NCBI GenBank assembly: GCA_031260545.1
Contig: JAIRJQ010000131.1
Coordinates: 1 to 17,176 of the forward strand
DNA length: 17,176 nt
Direction: 5' to 3'
DNA from: Methanomassiliicoccaceae archaeon
GTDB lineage: Archaea > Thermoplasmatota > Thermoplasmata > Methanomassiliicoccales > Methanomethylophilaceae
Shown here: positions 1-6,870 of the stretch, one piece after another
Position numbering within the stretch: the stretch's first letter is position 1
How the letters are laid out: the number at the start of each line of letters is the position of its first letter
Position numbers and translations under genes: made by a program
The notes under the pieces: model-generated
What the model saw: the letters and a program-made list of their open reading frames with translations, nothing else
Told to the model about the DNA's origin: nothing
Databases searched by the model: none

Positions 1-56
1 AATTGTAACGACCCCGTTCAGGACTTACTCTTGGATGATATACGATGGTAATGGTA

Positions 57-66
57 GTATATAAAA
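57..66 (-). promoter_or_regulatory. TATA-like box, minus strand
   Basis: Read on the minus strand this is TTTTTATATA, a close match to the archaeal TATA consensus. A transcript would begin near position 35-40 and run off the left end of the window. No ATG, GTG or TTG start occurs on the minus strand between there and position 1, so the transcript has either a leader of at least about 40 bases or is an RNA gene. Confidence 0.5.
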
Positions 67-103
67 ATCGCTCTCTCGCTCTACCCGCCTAATGTTATCT
101 CGA

Positions 104-389
104 TTATTTGCGATCGATCTTCTCCATCGCCGAACCCATTTTCTTGACGTTCTCGGACAGCTTATCTTCCGAAATGACAGAAGTCCTCAGGAAATTTCGC
201 CGTACGTTCGGCCACCGTGCGCTGAACAAGGGTCACGACATTCATAATGTATCCATTGTCATCGGCCGCCAAACAGTGCCGCGACGCAACGATATTGCTG
301 CGACAAGGAGCAACATGTCGCTTCGCGGGAAATGAAGGATGTTTGGAAGAAAATGCGAAAAACGGAGGTCGTCGAAAGCACCGATTCAA
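104..389 (-). pseudogene. Possible frameshifted coding remnant
   Basis: Two overlapping minus-strand frames look more like coding sequence than chance. The upstream frame contains GYIMNVVTLVQRTVAERTAKF. The neighbouring frame continues with a helical, charged stretch (SEDKLSENVKKMGSAMEKID) to a TAA at 104-106. Joining them needs a single shift near 190. Codon choice resembles that of the flanking genes. I do not recognise the family, and chance similarity remains possible. Confidence 0.25.
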
Positions 390-530
390 AACAATAGAAT
401 TTTTTCTGAGCGATCTGTATTTGACAGATAGCGGGCTTGAAGGGATCGAAGCCCTCCGGACCTAAGATGGAATGATCATCGTATTACCGTTTTTGATCGG
501 TCCGCATCATTATTCATGATCCGTCCGGCG

Positions 531-1298
531 TTAACTCCAGTTTATATCTTTCCTTATCTCTTTCAGGAAGTTCCTTCCCTTTTTGGACGCCTTTATCCTT
601 TCCGGATCCAGTTTTATTATGCGCACGTCGCTGCTGTCCGGGCAGTTCTCCAATATTTTTCCTTCATAAGAGATGAATTTGCTTCCGCCGGCCATGATGA
701 ATCCCGGATCCGGGCCGACCATGTTCACAAATATCATCTCAATGGAATTCTCTGCGCACCTGGCGGGCATTATCTTCTCATATTTTTCCAGCACCGGTCT
801 CGGAACGGCGGCTATGCATACCACGAGGTCAACATCATTCGCCGCGTACCATCTGAACAGTTCGTTGAACATCATGTCGTTGCCTATTGCGATACCGACC
901 TTCAGACCTCTGCAGTCGAATATCTTTGGTTCATTACCGGCAGTGAAGACCTCACTTTCTAAAAATTTCTCGTTGGTGCCGAGATGTATCTTCATGTAGA
1001 CCTGTTTGTTCTCGCCGTCCGTTAATATGGCGCAATCATACAGCTTACCGTTCTCTTCAACGGGACCGCCGAACAGCATCAGAGCTTTTTTTTCCAAAAT
1101 GTGCTTGTTCACCTTGTTCATGAACATAACGTCCATATTTTTCATGAACTTACCGCAATCTTTATCATATCCGGTAGAGAACATCTCCGGAAATATCAGC
1201 ATGTCCACATCCGTATTGTCGATCAGCATCTTTGCCTTGGAAGCATTGTACGGCGGATCGTTCACTTGACCTCTGGCCTGTGCGATAGCGATTTTCAT
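531..1298 (-). CDS. Nitrilase-superfamily protein lacking the catalytic cysteine
   Basis: A 255-residue carbon-nitrogen hydrolase fold protein. The family uses a Glu-Lys-Cys triad. Glu38 (LIFPEMF) and Lys103 (YMKIHLG) are present. At the position of the nucleophile, where relatives have I-C-Y-D, this protein reads I-G-N-D with Gly139 (codon at 882-884). The rest of the fold is recognisable, including the late AENSIEMIFVN and GGSKFISYEGKIL segments, so it is not simply degraded. It is probably a non-catalytic member, perhaps a binding or regulatory protein. I chose the ATG at 1298 because the frame upstream has no family similarity and a TATA-like box lies about 27 bases before this codon. It is divergent from pheT. 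Its substrate is unknown. Confidence 0.85.
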   Translation of the reverse strand: MKIAIAQARGQVNDPPYNASKAKMLIDNTDVDMLIFPEMFSTGYDKDCGKFMKNMDVMFMNKVNKHILEKKALMLFGGPVEENGKLYDCAILTDGENKQVYMKIHLGTNEKFLESEVFTAGNEPKIFDCRGLKVGIAIGNDMMFNELFRWYAANDVDLVVCIAAVPRPVLEKYEKIMPARCAENSIEMIFVNMVGPDPGFIMAGGSKFISYEGKILENCPDSSDVRIIKLDPERIKASKKGRNFLKEIRKDINWS

Positions 1299-1320
1299 AG
1301 TTAATGATAAATGGAACGTG

Positions 1321-1330
1321 AATATAAACT
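1321..1330 (-). promoter_or_regulatory. TATA box of the nitrilase-like gene
   Basis: The minus strand reads AGTTTATATT, centred about 27 bases upstream of the ATG at 1298, with no Shine-Dalgarno sequence between. This fits a leaderless transcript. Confidence 0.6.
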
Positions 1331-1357
1331 TTTGATAAGAACGATAATCAAAAAATG

Positions 1358-1365
1358 ATTTATAG
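1358..1365 (+). promoter_or_regulatory. TATA box of pheT
   Basis: ATTTATAG is centred about 26 bases before the ATG at 1388, again without a ribosome binding site. With the preceding box it forms an 89-base divergent promoter region. Confidence 0.6.
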
Positions 1366-1387
1366 TGTTCCTCTGTTTCAAGCATAT

Positions 1388-3043
1388 ATGCCTGTCATCA
1401 ATTTCAAGTACACCGACCTCTGCGACCTCATAGGAGAGGAGATATCAAAGGATGTTCTCGTTGACCGCATACCGATGATGGGTGCGGACATGCACGATAT
1501 CGTCGGCGATACGGATGAGATGTCGGTCGAATTCTTTCCCGACCGCCCCGATCTTTATTCGGTCGAGGGATTGGCAAGGTCACTGAGATCGTTCCTTGAT
1601 ACAGAACCAGGAATGGCCGAGTACGACGTGGAAGGAACGGATATTGTCATGAATATTGACAGCAGCGTGAAAAATGTGAGGCCGTATGTGCTTTGCGCTG
1701 CGGTCTTCGACATTGAGATCACGGATGACCTTCTCAGATCACTTATGGAAATGCAGGAGAAGCTGCATTTAACGATAGGCAGGAAAAGATCGAAGATAGC
1801 GATAGGTGTCCACGATCTTGATAAAGTTGTCCCGCCGTTCACATACAAGGCCGTCGGCCCCAAGGAAATATCATTCGTTCCGCTTGCAAAAACAGAAAAA
1901 TGGGACCTGGACGAGATACTGAAAAAGCATGAGAAAGGCATGGACTATGCGCATCTGCTTGAAGGAAAGAAAAAATATCCGGTGATACTGGATTCCAACG
2001 GCGATGTTCTCTCATTTCCTCCGATAATCAACGGTACGCTTACGACCGTTACCGTCAACACAACAAATCTTTTTATTGACGTTACCGGAACGGATCTGAA
2101 AGCAGTGAAAGGTGCGCTTGATATTTTGGTCACTGCATTAGCGGAACGCGGCGGCTCGATCGGAAGCGTATCGATGAAAGGTGCTGAGGAATTCGAATCT
2201 CCTGATCTTACGCCTTCCGAATGGAAGATAGACGTGAATGAGTGTGAAAAATTCATCGGAAAGAAGATAAAAGCGGAAGGAATAGTAAAAGCGCTCAGGA
2301 GGATGGGGCTTGATGCGATAAAGGACGGGACGGACGTTCATGTCCTTGTTCCGCCGACGCGCCTTGATATAATGCACGCCGTAGACATCTACGAGGATGT
2401 TGCGATAGGATACGGATTCGAGAATTTCGGATCGGAGCACACCCTTGTGCAGACGAACGGCAGGAAAAGAGATATAACAATGATCTCAGACCGTCTGCGG
2501 GATGTTATGGTCGGTCTCGGTTATACCGAGGTCACGACATTAACGTTAAGTTCCGAGGAAGAGGAATTCGTGATCTCGGGATTGCCGGAAAAGAAGGTCG
2601 TTGCCGTAAAGAATCCGATAACTGAAGATAATACATGTTTGAGGTCATCGTTATTGCCGTCCGTGATGCGCGTGATAAAAAAGAACAAACACCGCGACCT
2701 TCCTCAGCGGATGTTCGAAATAGGAGATGCCGTGGCCGACGCGAAGAAACAGAGACGCTTATGCGCTGTTGCGACACATTCAAGAACATCGTTCACCGAG
2801 ATCAAATCGATCGCAGAGTCCGTGTTAAGAGAGATGTGCCAGACATACACATTAAGGCCGTGCTCATACTCAACGTTCATAGAAGGCAGAGGTGCCGAGA
2901 TAATCATAAACGGAAGATGCGCCGGATATTTCGGAGAGATGTCCCCTCGCGTGATAACGGAATTCGGCGTGAACCATCCGGTCATATTCTTTGAGATGAA
3001 TATTACAGATATGTCGGAGAATATTTCCGTGGGGCTGTTCTAA
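1388..3043 (+). CDS. pheT: Phenylalanyl-tRNA synthetase beta subunit, archaeal type
   Basis: PheRS is an alpha2-beta2 enzyme charging tRNA-Phe; the beta subunit carries editing and tRNA-binding domains and pairs with the catalytic alpha subunit (PheS), which is not in this window. The 551-residue length fits the short archaeal/eukaryotic form that lacks the bacterial N-terminal extension. The N-terminal FFPDRPDLYSVEGLARSLR (about 49-67) is a family hallmark. A B3/4 editing-type region follows, then a B5 DNA-binding-like domain ending in PTRLDIMHAVDIYEDVAIGYGF (about 323-344, quoted in parts elsewhere). The class II-like C-terminal core contains LRSSLLPSVM and QRMFEIGDAV. I prefer the ATG at 1388 over the one at 1355 because family members begin at this point and the TATA box spacing fits. 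Its stop overlaps the stop of the convergent neighbour by 4 bases. Confidence 0.95.
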   Translation: MPVINFKYTDLCDLIGEEISKDVLVDRIPMMGADMHDIVGDTDEMSVEFFPDRPDLYSVEGLARSLRSFLDTEPGMAEYDVEGTDIVMNIDSSVKNVRPYVLCAAVFDIEITDDLLRSLMEMQEKLHLTIGRKRSKIAIGVHDLDKVVPPFTYKAVGPKEISFVPLAKTEKWDLDEILKKHEKGMDYAHLLEGKKKYPVILDSNGDVLSFPPIINGTLTTVTVNTTNLFIDVTGTDLKAVKGALDILVTALAERGGSIGSVSMKGAEEFESPDLTPSEWKIDVNECEKFIGKKIKAEGIVKALRRMGLDAIKDGTDVHVLVPPTRLDIMHAVDIYEDVAIGYGFENFGSEHTLVQTNGRKRDITMISDRLRDVMVGLGYTEVTTLTLSSEEEEFVISGLPEKKVVAVKNPITEDNTCLRSSLLPSVMRVIKKNKHRDLPQRMFEIGDAVADAKKQRRLCAVATHSRTSFTEIKSIAESVLREMCQTYTLRPCSYSTFIEGRGAEIIINGRCAGYFGEMSPRVITEFGVNHPVIFFEMNITDMSENISVGLF

Positions 3044-3987
3044 GGCATCTCCCACAGCCTCGGGACCATTGCTGCGGTGACACTCTGTTCCGTTAATGCT
3101 TTCCGGTCAAGCTGGCCTTTGCTTAATATCCCTATGGCACCTTCCTTCCTTCCGGATGCGGCATCTCCGTATATCCTGACCATCGCATCCCCGACCGTCA
3201 TTCCCGATCTTACGAGGTCCGCAACTTTGTCGGGATACCTGAACCCGGAGCCCATTCCCACTGTGATCACGCTGTCCCTGTCCAATATCGCACAGTGCTG
3301 AATATCATACAAATGTCCGTACAGCTCAAAGACGCCCGCTTCTATCCCGACGGACAATGAACTTTCGCCTATTGCGGCTTTAGCGCGATTGACCGCTCCG
3401 ATATATGTTTCGCCGCCGAACGGCTGTTCCGGAACGCAGGTCTCGACCTTCACCGGAATTATACGGACGCTGCCGTATATCCTTTCCATGACCGTTCTGA
3501 CCGCTTCTACCTTGATCTGATTCATTGACCCTACTGAGATCAGCATCGCATTCGCATCGCCCGATCTTGAATATTCGCCGTCGAGTATCTTGCTTGCATG
3601 CAATTCGATACCGCTTTTGCTTTTTACCATGTCGATAACGGAAACGAACATCGGTTCCAGGCCGGCGGCGGCCCTTTTCTTGTTGATCTCCGTACCTATC
3701 CTTTCCGTTTCCTTGGAAACGACAAGATAGCTTTTTTCCATTGTCGCTGCAAATCCGAACTGATCCGATATGGGGACGATCTCGGCGGTGCGTCTTATGC
3801 TCTCCAGGAACAATATCAGCCCTTTCATTCTCAAATAATATGGATTTATCCTTTTTCTGCCCTTGGATGCGAAATCGTCCGTCGTTAATCCGATGATGAC
3901 ATCATTTGACAATTCGAACGCCCTTTGGATCAAAGCTTTATGACCGTCATGCACGATGTTGAATGTCCCGCCTAATATCGCTTTCAT
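3040..3987 (-). CDS. coaD: Phosphopantetheine adenylyltransferase fused to DUF84 NTPase
   Basis: A 315-residue two-domain protein. Residues 1 to about 145 are an archaeal phosphopantetheine adenylyltransferase, which makes dephospho-CoA from 4'-phosphopantetheine and ATP. It shows the nucleotidyltransferase motif GGTFNIVHDGH (6-16) and the late HASKILDGEY. Residues about 148-315 form a DUF84/YjjX-type domain, a family known to hydrolyse inosine and xanthosine triphosphates. It shows VGSMNQIKVEAV (152-163), FGGETYIGAVNRA (190-202), VGIEAGV (213-219) and the GRKEGAIG segment. The ATG at 3987 is favoured over the GTG at 3996 because GGTGA lies 5 bases upstream of it and the family starts here. 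The preceding gene ends 5 bases earlier, so the two are co-transcribed. Coupling CoA synthesis to NTP cleanup is an inference from fusion alone. Confidence 0.9.
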   Translation of the reverse strand: MKAILGGTFNIVHDGHKALIQRAFELSNDVIIGLTTDDFASKGRKRINPYYLRMKGLILFLESIRRTAEIVPISDQFGFAATMEKSYLVVSKETERIGTEINKKRAAAGLEPMFVSVIDMVKSKSGIELHASKILDGEYSRSGDANAMLISVGSMNQIKVEAVRTVMERIYGSVRIIPVKVETCVPEQPFGGETYIGAVNRAKAAIGESSLSVGIEAGVFELYGHLYDIQHCAILDRDSVITVGMGSGFRYPDKVADLVRSGMTVGDAMVRIYGDAASGRKEGAIGILSKGQLDRKALTEQSVTAAMVPRLWEMP

Positions 3988-3992
3988 CGGCC

Positions 3993-4190
3993 TCACCAGA
4001 TCATTATGATAGCGACGAACATCATCACTATCGCTAACGCCTCGATGATGTACAGCTGGCGTTTCTTTTTCTTAAGTTCTGCCTTTTTTGAGTTCAGGCA
4101 CCCGTCGCCGCAAAATCTGCCCTCTTCTGTGTGTGCCTTTCCGCAGACGTAACAGTGTCTGTGCTGCGGTAATCTCTCTATGTCCGCCAT
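3993..4190 (-). CDS. DUF2116-like zinc-ribbon protein with C-terminal membrane anchor
   Basis: A 65-residue protein beginning MADIERLPQHRHC. The N-terminal half carries a compact zinc ribbon: a CxxC pair (CYVCG) followed by a CxxxC pair (CGDGC). A lysine-rich stretch (KKAELKKKKRQ) then leads into a hydrophobic C-terminal helix of about 20 residues (LYIIEALAIVMMFVAIIMIW). This suggests a tail-anchored protein with the ribbon in the cytoplasm. I chose the ATG at 4190; the longer frame from 4253 adds residues not typical of the family, and an A/T-rich TATA-like stretch lies about 25 bases upstream of 4190. It is the first gene of an operon with the CoaD-DUF84 fusion. Its function is unknown. Confidence 0.8.
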   Translation of the reverse strand: MADIERLPQHRHCYVCGKAHTEEGRFCGDGCLNSKKAELKKKKRQLYIIEALAIVMMFVAIIMIW

Positions 4191-4319
4191 ACGCTTACAT
4201 ACTGTACCGATAATAATAATTTGTCTATCGTGTTCCCTTATCGTACGTCCCATAAAGGCATGCGCAGATCATCCAGACATTGTTCGGGACCCGTCTTTTT
4301 TTTTACTGCATTGTATGAC

Positions 4320-4325
4320 AAAAAA
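4320..4325 (-). terminator. Oligo-T terminator after trmY
   Basis: The minus strand shows a run of six T about 27 bases past the trmY stop codon. Archaeal RNA polymerase terminates at such T tracts. It would separate the SRP54-trmY transcript from the zinc-ribbon operon. Confidence 0.4.
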
Positions 4326-4351
4326 TGCGGCGGCGGTAATTATCGGGATCG

Positions 4352-4948
4352 TTACGCAGGGCCGCGCCGCCTGTCGATCTCATTGAGCACCACGATCATA
4401 CAATGGTCCGCATGCAAACTCACAGGACCGATACATACCTTCAGCGGATCGCAGCTCATTACGGCCGCTTCCTCATCATTTGTAAGGTCTTTATCGTCGC
4501 CGAGTATGAACACCGGGTCCTCCGGAAGGCCGAACTCACGTATGTCCGTGCCGTCCTCTTTTAAGTAAACGAAAGAAGAGGTTCCTTTCAGATGTTCTAT
4601 CACATCATAGAACGAACGTTTTGATACGTAGACACCGGGAGACGAGCGCACCTCTCCGTCATTGACCTTTTTCAATAATGCATTCCTTATCAGTGATGCG
4701 GTGCTCCTTTCGTCCGGATTCAAATATCTTAGTTCTTCACCCGAGAATCTCACGGTCTTCGGAGCATCCGGCCCTCCTTGCAGCACCAGAAATAATTCAA
4801 CATCCTTTCTTATTGAATGACTTAAAAAGAACGCTGAATTGACGCATCTGACGAGTATGTCAAGCCTTCCGGCGCCGCCGGCGATGTCGTCCAATTTGAA
4901 ATCACCGGACGCATATGCGCGGTGCCCGGTTATTACGAACCGCATCAT
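4352..4948 (-). CDS. trmY: tRNA (pseudouridine54-N1)-methyltransferase TrmY
   Basis: A 198-residue SPOUT-class methyltransferase. TrmY methylates N1 of pseudouridine 54 in the T loop of archaeal tRNAs, giving the archaeal counterpart of thymidine 54. The opening MRFVITGHRA, the HSIRKDVELFLVLQGGP segment (44-60), the FILGDDKDLT motif (147-156) and the C-terminal CIGPVSLHADHCMIVVLNE (172-190), which forms the knotted SAM-binding part, are family features. The start ATG overlaps the SRP54 stop (ATGA at 4945-4948), so translation is likely coupled. A second ATG directly follows the first, leaving a one-residue ambiguity in the start. Confidence 0.92.
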   Translation of the reverse strand: MMRFVITGHRAYASGDFKLDDIAGGAGRLDILVRCVNSAFFLSHSIRKDVELFLVLQGGPDAPKTVRFSGEELRYLNPDERSTASLIRNALLKKVNDGEVRSSPGVYVSKRSFYDVIEHLKGTSSFVYLKEDGTDIREFGLPEDPVFILGDDKDLTNDEEAAVMSCDPLKVCIGPVSLHADHCMIVVLNEIDRRRGPA

Positions 4949-6282
4949 ACATCCAGGTCCCCGGCACCCATCTGTTTCATCATCTGTTTTCTCATTTTAC
5001 GATTGCCCATGAACCCTTTCATCGTCTTTTTGCTTTGTTCATACTGTTTGACGAGTTCCTTGACATCATGCGGCGACACTCCTGCGCCGTAAGCGATCCT
5101 GTTCACCCTTGAACCTTTTATTGAACGCGGATCATCCATTTCCGCATCGGTCATGGAATCCATGATAACACGATATCTTTTCAGCCTTGCCTGAGATTCT
5201 TCGTAATTTATCTTGTCCTCCATTTTGTTCATACCGGGAATAAGATTCATCACTTTCTGAAGAGGCCCCATTTTACTGACCGCTTCCATCTGCGTGTACA
5301 TATCTTTCAGCGTAAAACGTCCGGACATTATGTTCTTGGATGCGTCCTCCACTTCTTCGTTGCCTTCTAATTCCCGTTTGGCGAGTTCCGCAAGCGACGA
5401 GAGATCGCCCATACCCAATAACCGTGAGATGAATTTGTTCGCATTGAATGGTTCGAAATCACGTATGTGTTCCCCGACACCGAGGAACACTATCCTGGCA
5501 TTCGTCTTCGCAACTGCGCTCAATGCGCCTCCGCCTTTGGCAGTGCCGTCCATTTTTGTTAATATTACGCCTGTGACGCCGACGGCCTTGTGGAATGCGT
5601 CCGCCTGAGGGCCGGCCTGCTGCCCCACCTGTGAATCCAATACGAGCAGGCGTTCCTTTGGTTTTGCCACCGCCGCCACATCTTTTAATTCCTGTATCAG
5701 ATCGCTCTCGAGGGCGTGACGTCCCGACGTGTCTACTATGATGACCTTCTTATCTTTGAAATGTTCCAGTCCTCTTTTTACGACCCCCGGCGCATCCTTT
5801 GCGCCCGGTTCTCCGTATACGTCCACACCGACCTTTTCACCGAGCTGCTTTAACTGATCGTATGCCGCAGGCCTGTGAACATCCGCCGCTATCATTCCTA
5901 CGCGGAAACCTTTCTTTGAAAAAACTAACGCAAGCTTTCCGCAGCTTGTCGTTTTTCCCTGACCGTAAAGACCGACCATCATGATGGTCTGCGGTTCCAT
6001 CTTCAGACCTTCGCCGTTGTCGAGAAGATTCACAAGTTCTTTGTAAATTACTTTGACAACGTGTTCCTTCGGACCTTCTCCGGCCTCGGGCTTTTCGTCC
6101 ATGGCCCTTGATTTGATCCTTTTGGTCAGTTCTAATACCATTTGAACGTTGACGTCTGCCGTAAGCAAAGCTCTCTGCAGATCTTTGACCACATCGTCAA
6201 CTAACTGTTCGTCGATGTTGGTCGCCCCGGTTATCCTGCCGATGGCGTTCCTTAACGATTTCCCAAGACCCTCTAAGACCAT
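4945..6282 (-). CDS. srp54: Signal recognition particle 54 kDa GTPase
   Basis: A 445-residue SRP54/Ffh protein, which binds 7S RNA and signal peptides and delivers ribosomes to the membrane receptor FtsY. The N domain covers about 1-95. The G domain has the P-loop GLYGQGKTT (104-112), the ADVHRPAA switch (133-140), DTSGRH (184-189) and TKMDG (242-246). The methionine-rich M domain (about 315-445) contains MGPLQKVMNLIPGMNK, the SKMxGxGxR-like region, and a basic MGNRKMRKQMMKQMG tail that contacts RNA and signal sequence. Length is normal for archaea. The ATG at 6282 is supported by a TATA box 27 bases upstream, suggesting a leaderless message. It is first in an operon with trmY. Confidence 0.97.
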   Translation of the reverse strand: MVLEGLGKSLRNAIGRITGATNIDEQLVDDVVKDLQRALLTADVNVQMVLELTKRIKSRAMDEKPEAGEGPKEHVVKVIYKELVNLLDNGEGLKMEPQTIMMVGLYGQGKTTSCGKLALVFSKKGFRVGMIAADVHRPAAYDQLKQLGEKVGVDVYGEPGAKDAPGVVKRGLEHFKDKKVIIVDTSGRHALESDLIQELKDVAAVAKPKERLLVLDSQVGQQAGPQADAFHKAVGVTGVILTKMDGTAKGGGALSAVAKTNARIVFLGVGEHIRDFEPFNANKFISRLLGMGDLSSLAELAKRELEGNEEVEDASKNIMSGRFTLKDMYTQMEAVSKMGPLQKVMNLIPGMNKMEDKINYEESQARLKRYRVIMDSMTDAEMDDPRSIKGSRVNRIAYGAGVSPHDVKELVKQYEQSKKTMKGFMGNRKMRKQMMKQMGAGDLDV

Positions 6283-6303
6283 GATAGCGGTAGAACAGGT
6301 GAC

Positions 6304-6314
6304 CTATAATAAAG
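6304..6314 (-). promoter_or_regulatory. TATA box of srp54
   Basis: The minus strand reads CTTTATTATAG, centred about 27 bases before the srp54 ATG at 6282. A short palindrome (AGGTGACCT, 6297-6305) lies between box and start and could be a regulator site, though this is speculative. Confidence 0.55.
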
Positions 6315-6329
6315 ATTTGTGATGTAAAA

Positions 6330-6400
6330 GATATTGGAAACTAGTCCAGCCAGTCAGAAGGGATGGGATGCACTCTACGGGACTGGACTTCGTTCCAACA
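6330..6400 (-). ncRNA. Candidate structured RNA or srp54 leader
   Basis: Positions 6334-6398 fold into a long hairpin. TTGGAA (6334-6339) pairs with TTCCAA (6393-6398), and GTCCAG (6344-6349) pairs with CTGGAC (6383-6388), or CCAGTC (6350-6355) with GACTGG (6381-6386). The apical loop contains a repeated GGGATG. On the minus strand a strong TTTATATA box (6421-6428) predicts initiation at about 6400, exactly at the hairpin base, and a short T run follows near 6327-6330. It is either a small independent RNA of about 70 nt or a second, longer leader for srp54. No known RNA family is recognised. Confidence 0.4.
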
Positions 6401-6420
6401 TCACGCTATTACTTAAAAGG

Positions 6421-6429
6421 TATATAAAG
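6421..6429 (-). promoter_or_regulatory. Strong TATA box upstream of the hairpin
   Basis: The minus strand reads CTTTATATA, the best consensus match in this spacer. The predicted start is about 6400, with no coding region following until srp54 at 6282. Confidence 0.5.
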
Positions 6430-6629
6430 TTTAGTCATGGTGTCAAAATTTTGTAATATTTTGAGCTTTTATAACAAAAAACCACTGTTTAATGCCGTTC
6501 TGAGGATAGCCAGCATATAACCTGAGTGATACCTGCTTTCTATTAATTCCCATTGATACGCCGTTAAAAATGCTGTTTAATGTCATTTTTAATGAAAAAT
6601 TGACACTAATCTCCGATAAGTGAGAATAA
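6430..6629. other. AT-rich spacer without a gene
   Basis: This stretch is clearly richer in A and T than its surroundings and contains no gene I can support. It has a direct repeat CTGTTTAATG (near 6485 and 6573) and a hairpin at 6582-6604 (GTCA-TTTTT, loop AATG, AAAAA-TTGAC with one bulged T) that could stop transcription from either side. A 27-codon open frame from 6438 has no recognisable product. Confidence 0.4.
6582..6604. terminator. A/T hairpin, possible bidirectional terminator
   Basis: GTCATTTTT pairs with AAAAATTGAC around an AATG loop, with a single bulged T. T runs on both strands would allow it to act in both directions between the two candidate RNA units. Confidence 0.35.
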
Positions 6630-6639
6630 TTTTTATATG
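6630..6639 (+). promoter_or_regulatory. TATA box, plus strand
   Basis: TTTTTATATG in the plus orientation predicts a start near 6660, which coincides with an abrupt change from AT-rich to GC-rich sequence. Confidence 0.5.
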
Positions 6640-6657
6640 TTATAGCATTAAAAAATT

Positions 6658-6790
6658 GCCGGCGGCGCGGAAAGATCGGCGGCGACGATCCTCAATGAAA
6701 ACATCGGCGGGACCGTTCCGGCAGAGTGAGAAAAAAGAGCTCGTCCCTGCGGCAGCATCTACGCCGCTGATAAGATAACGTGTACCGGTG
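6658..6790 (+). ncRNA. Candidate GC-rich structured RNA
   Basis: The GC-rich block begins where the upstream TATA box predicts initiation. GCCGG (6658-6662) can pair with CCGGC (6718-6722 region), enclosing a hairpin GATCG/CGATC (6674-6690). A second hairpin GCGGC/GCCGC spans 6749-6767. No RNA family is recognised, and the 3' end is unclear because no good T tract follows. An alternative is protein remnants: one frame reads IAGGAERSAATILNENIGG before a TGA, with codons typical of this genome but no start codon. Confidence 0.35.
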
Positions 6791-6836
6791 CGTAAAGATC
6801 CATTACGTTATACATCGTTAAAAATGAAGATATTGT

Positions 6837-6870
6837 AAAAAGTTTGGTATCCCGGCTTAAAGGTAGCCGG
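6837..6870 (-). terminator. Hairpin plus T tract ending the coiled-coil gene
   Basis: CCGGCT (6852-6857) and AGCCGG (6865-6870) form a 6-bp stem across the stop codon of the coiled-coil gene. On the minus strand a run of five T (6841-6837) follows, and a second one at 6824-6820. Confidence 0.55.

Larger units (their letters stand above)
1..530. other. Gene-poor left edge
   Basis: I see no convincing intact gene here. The short open frames on the two strands overlap each other and none gives a recognisable protein. The stretch holds a strong minus-strand TATA-like box near 57-66, a possible decayed minus-strand coding remnant (104-389), and a short inverted repeat (GGGCTT at 433-438, AAGCCC at 449-454) without a T tract. 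The nitrilase-like gene ends at 531. Confidence 0.5.

Noticed and set aside
92..244. 50-codon plus-strand frame starting at ATG 92
   Set aside because: The TATA-like element upstream is oriented for the minus strand, and the peptide resembles nothing known; it is likely a shadow.
433..454. GGGCTT/AAGCCC inverted repeat as terminator of the nitrilase-like gene
   Set aside because: The stem is short with a 10-base loop, no T tract follows on the minus strand and it lies about 80 bases past the stop.
516..962. 148-codon plus-strand open frame
   Set aside because: It is antisense to the nitrilase-like gene, whose conserved motifs clearly identify the coding strand.
3040..3042. TAG stop of the CoaD fusion as a possible pyrrolysine codon
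   Set aside because: If the organism belongs to a pyrrolysine-using lineage TAG could be read through, but the DUF84 domain is complete at this point and the frame beyond is antisense to pheT.
6334..6400. H/ACA guide RNA on the plus strand
   Set aside because: An ACA follows the lower stem, but the distance from the pocket to ACA is too short, the lower stem is only 5-6 bp and no clear kink-turn is visible.
6330..6405. C/D box guide RNA on the minus strand
   Set aside because: A GTGATGT and a CTGA occur, but the C box is imperfect and no internal C' and D' boxes are present.
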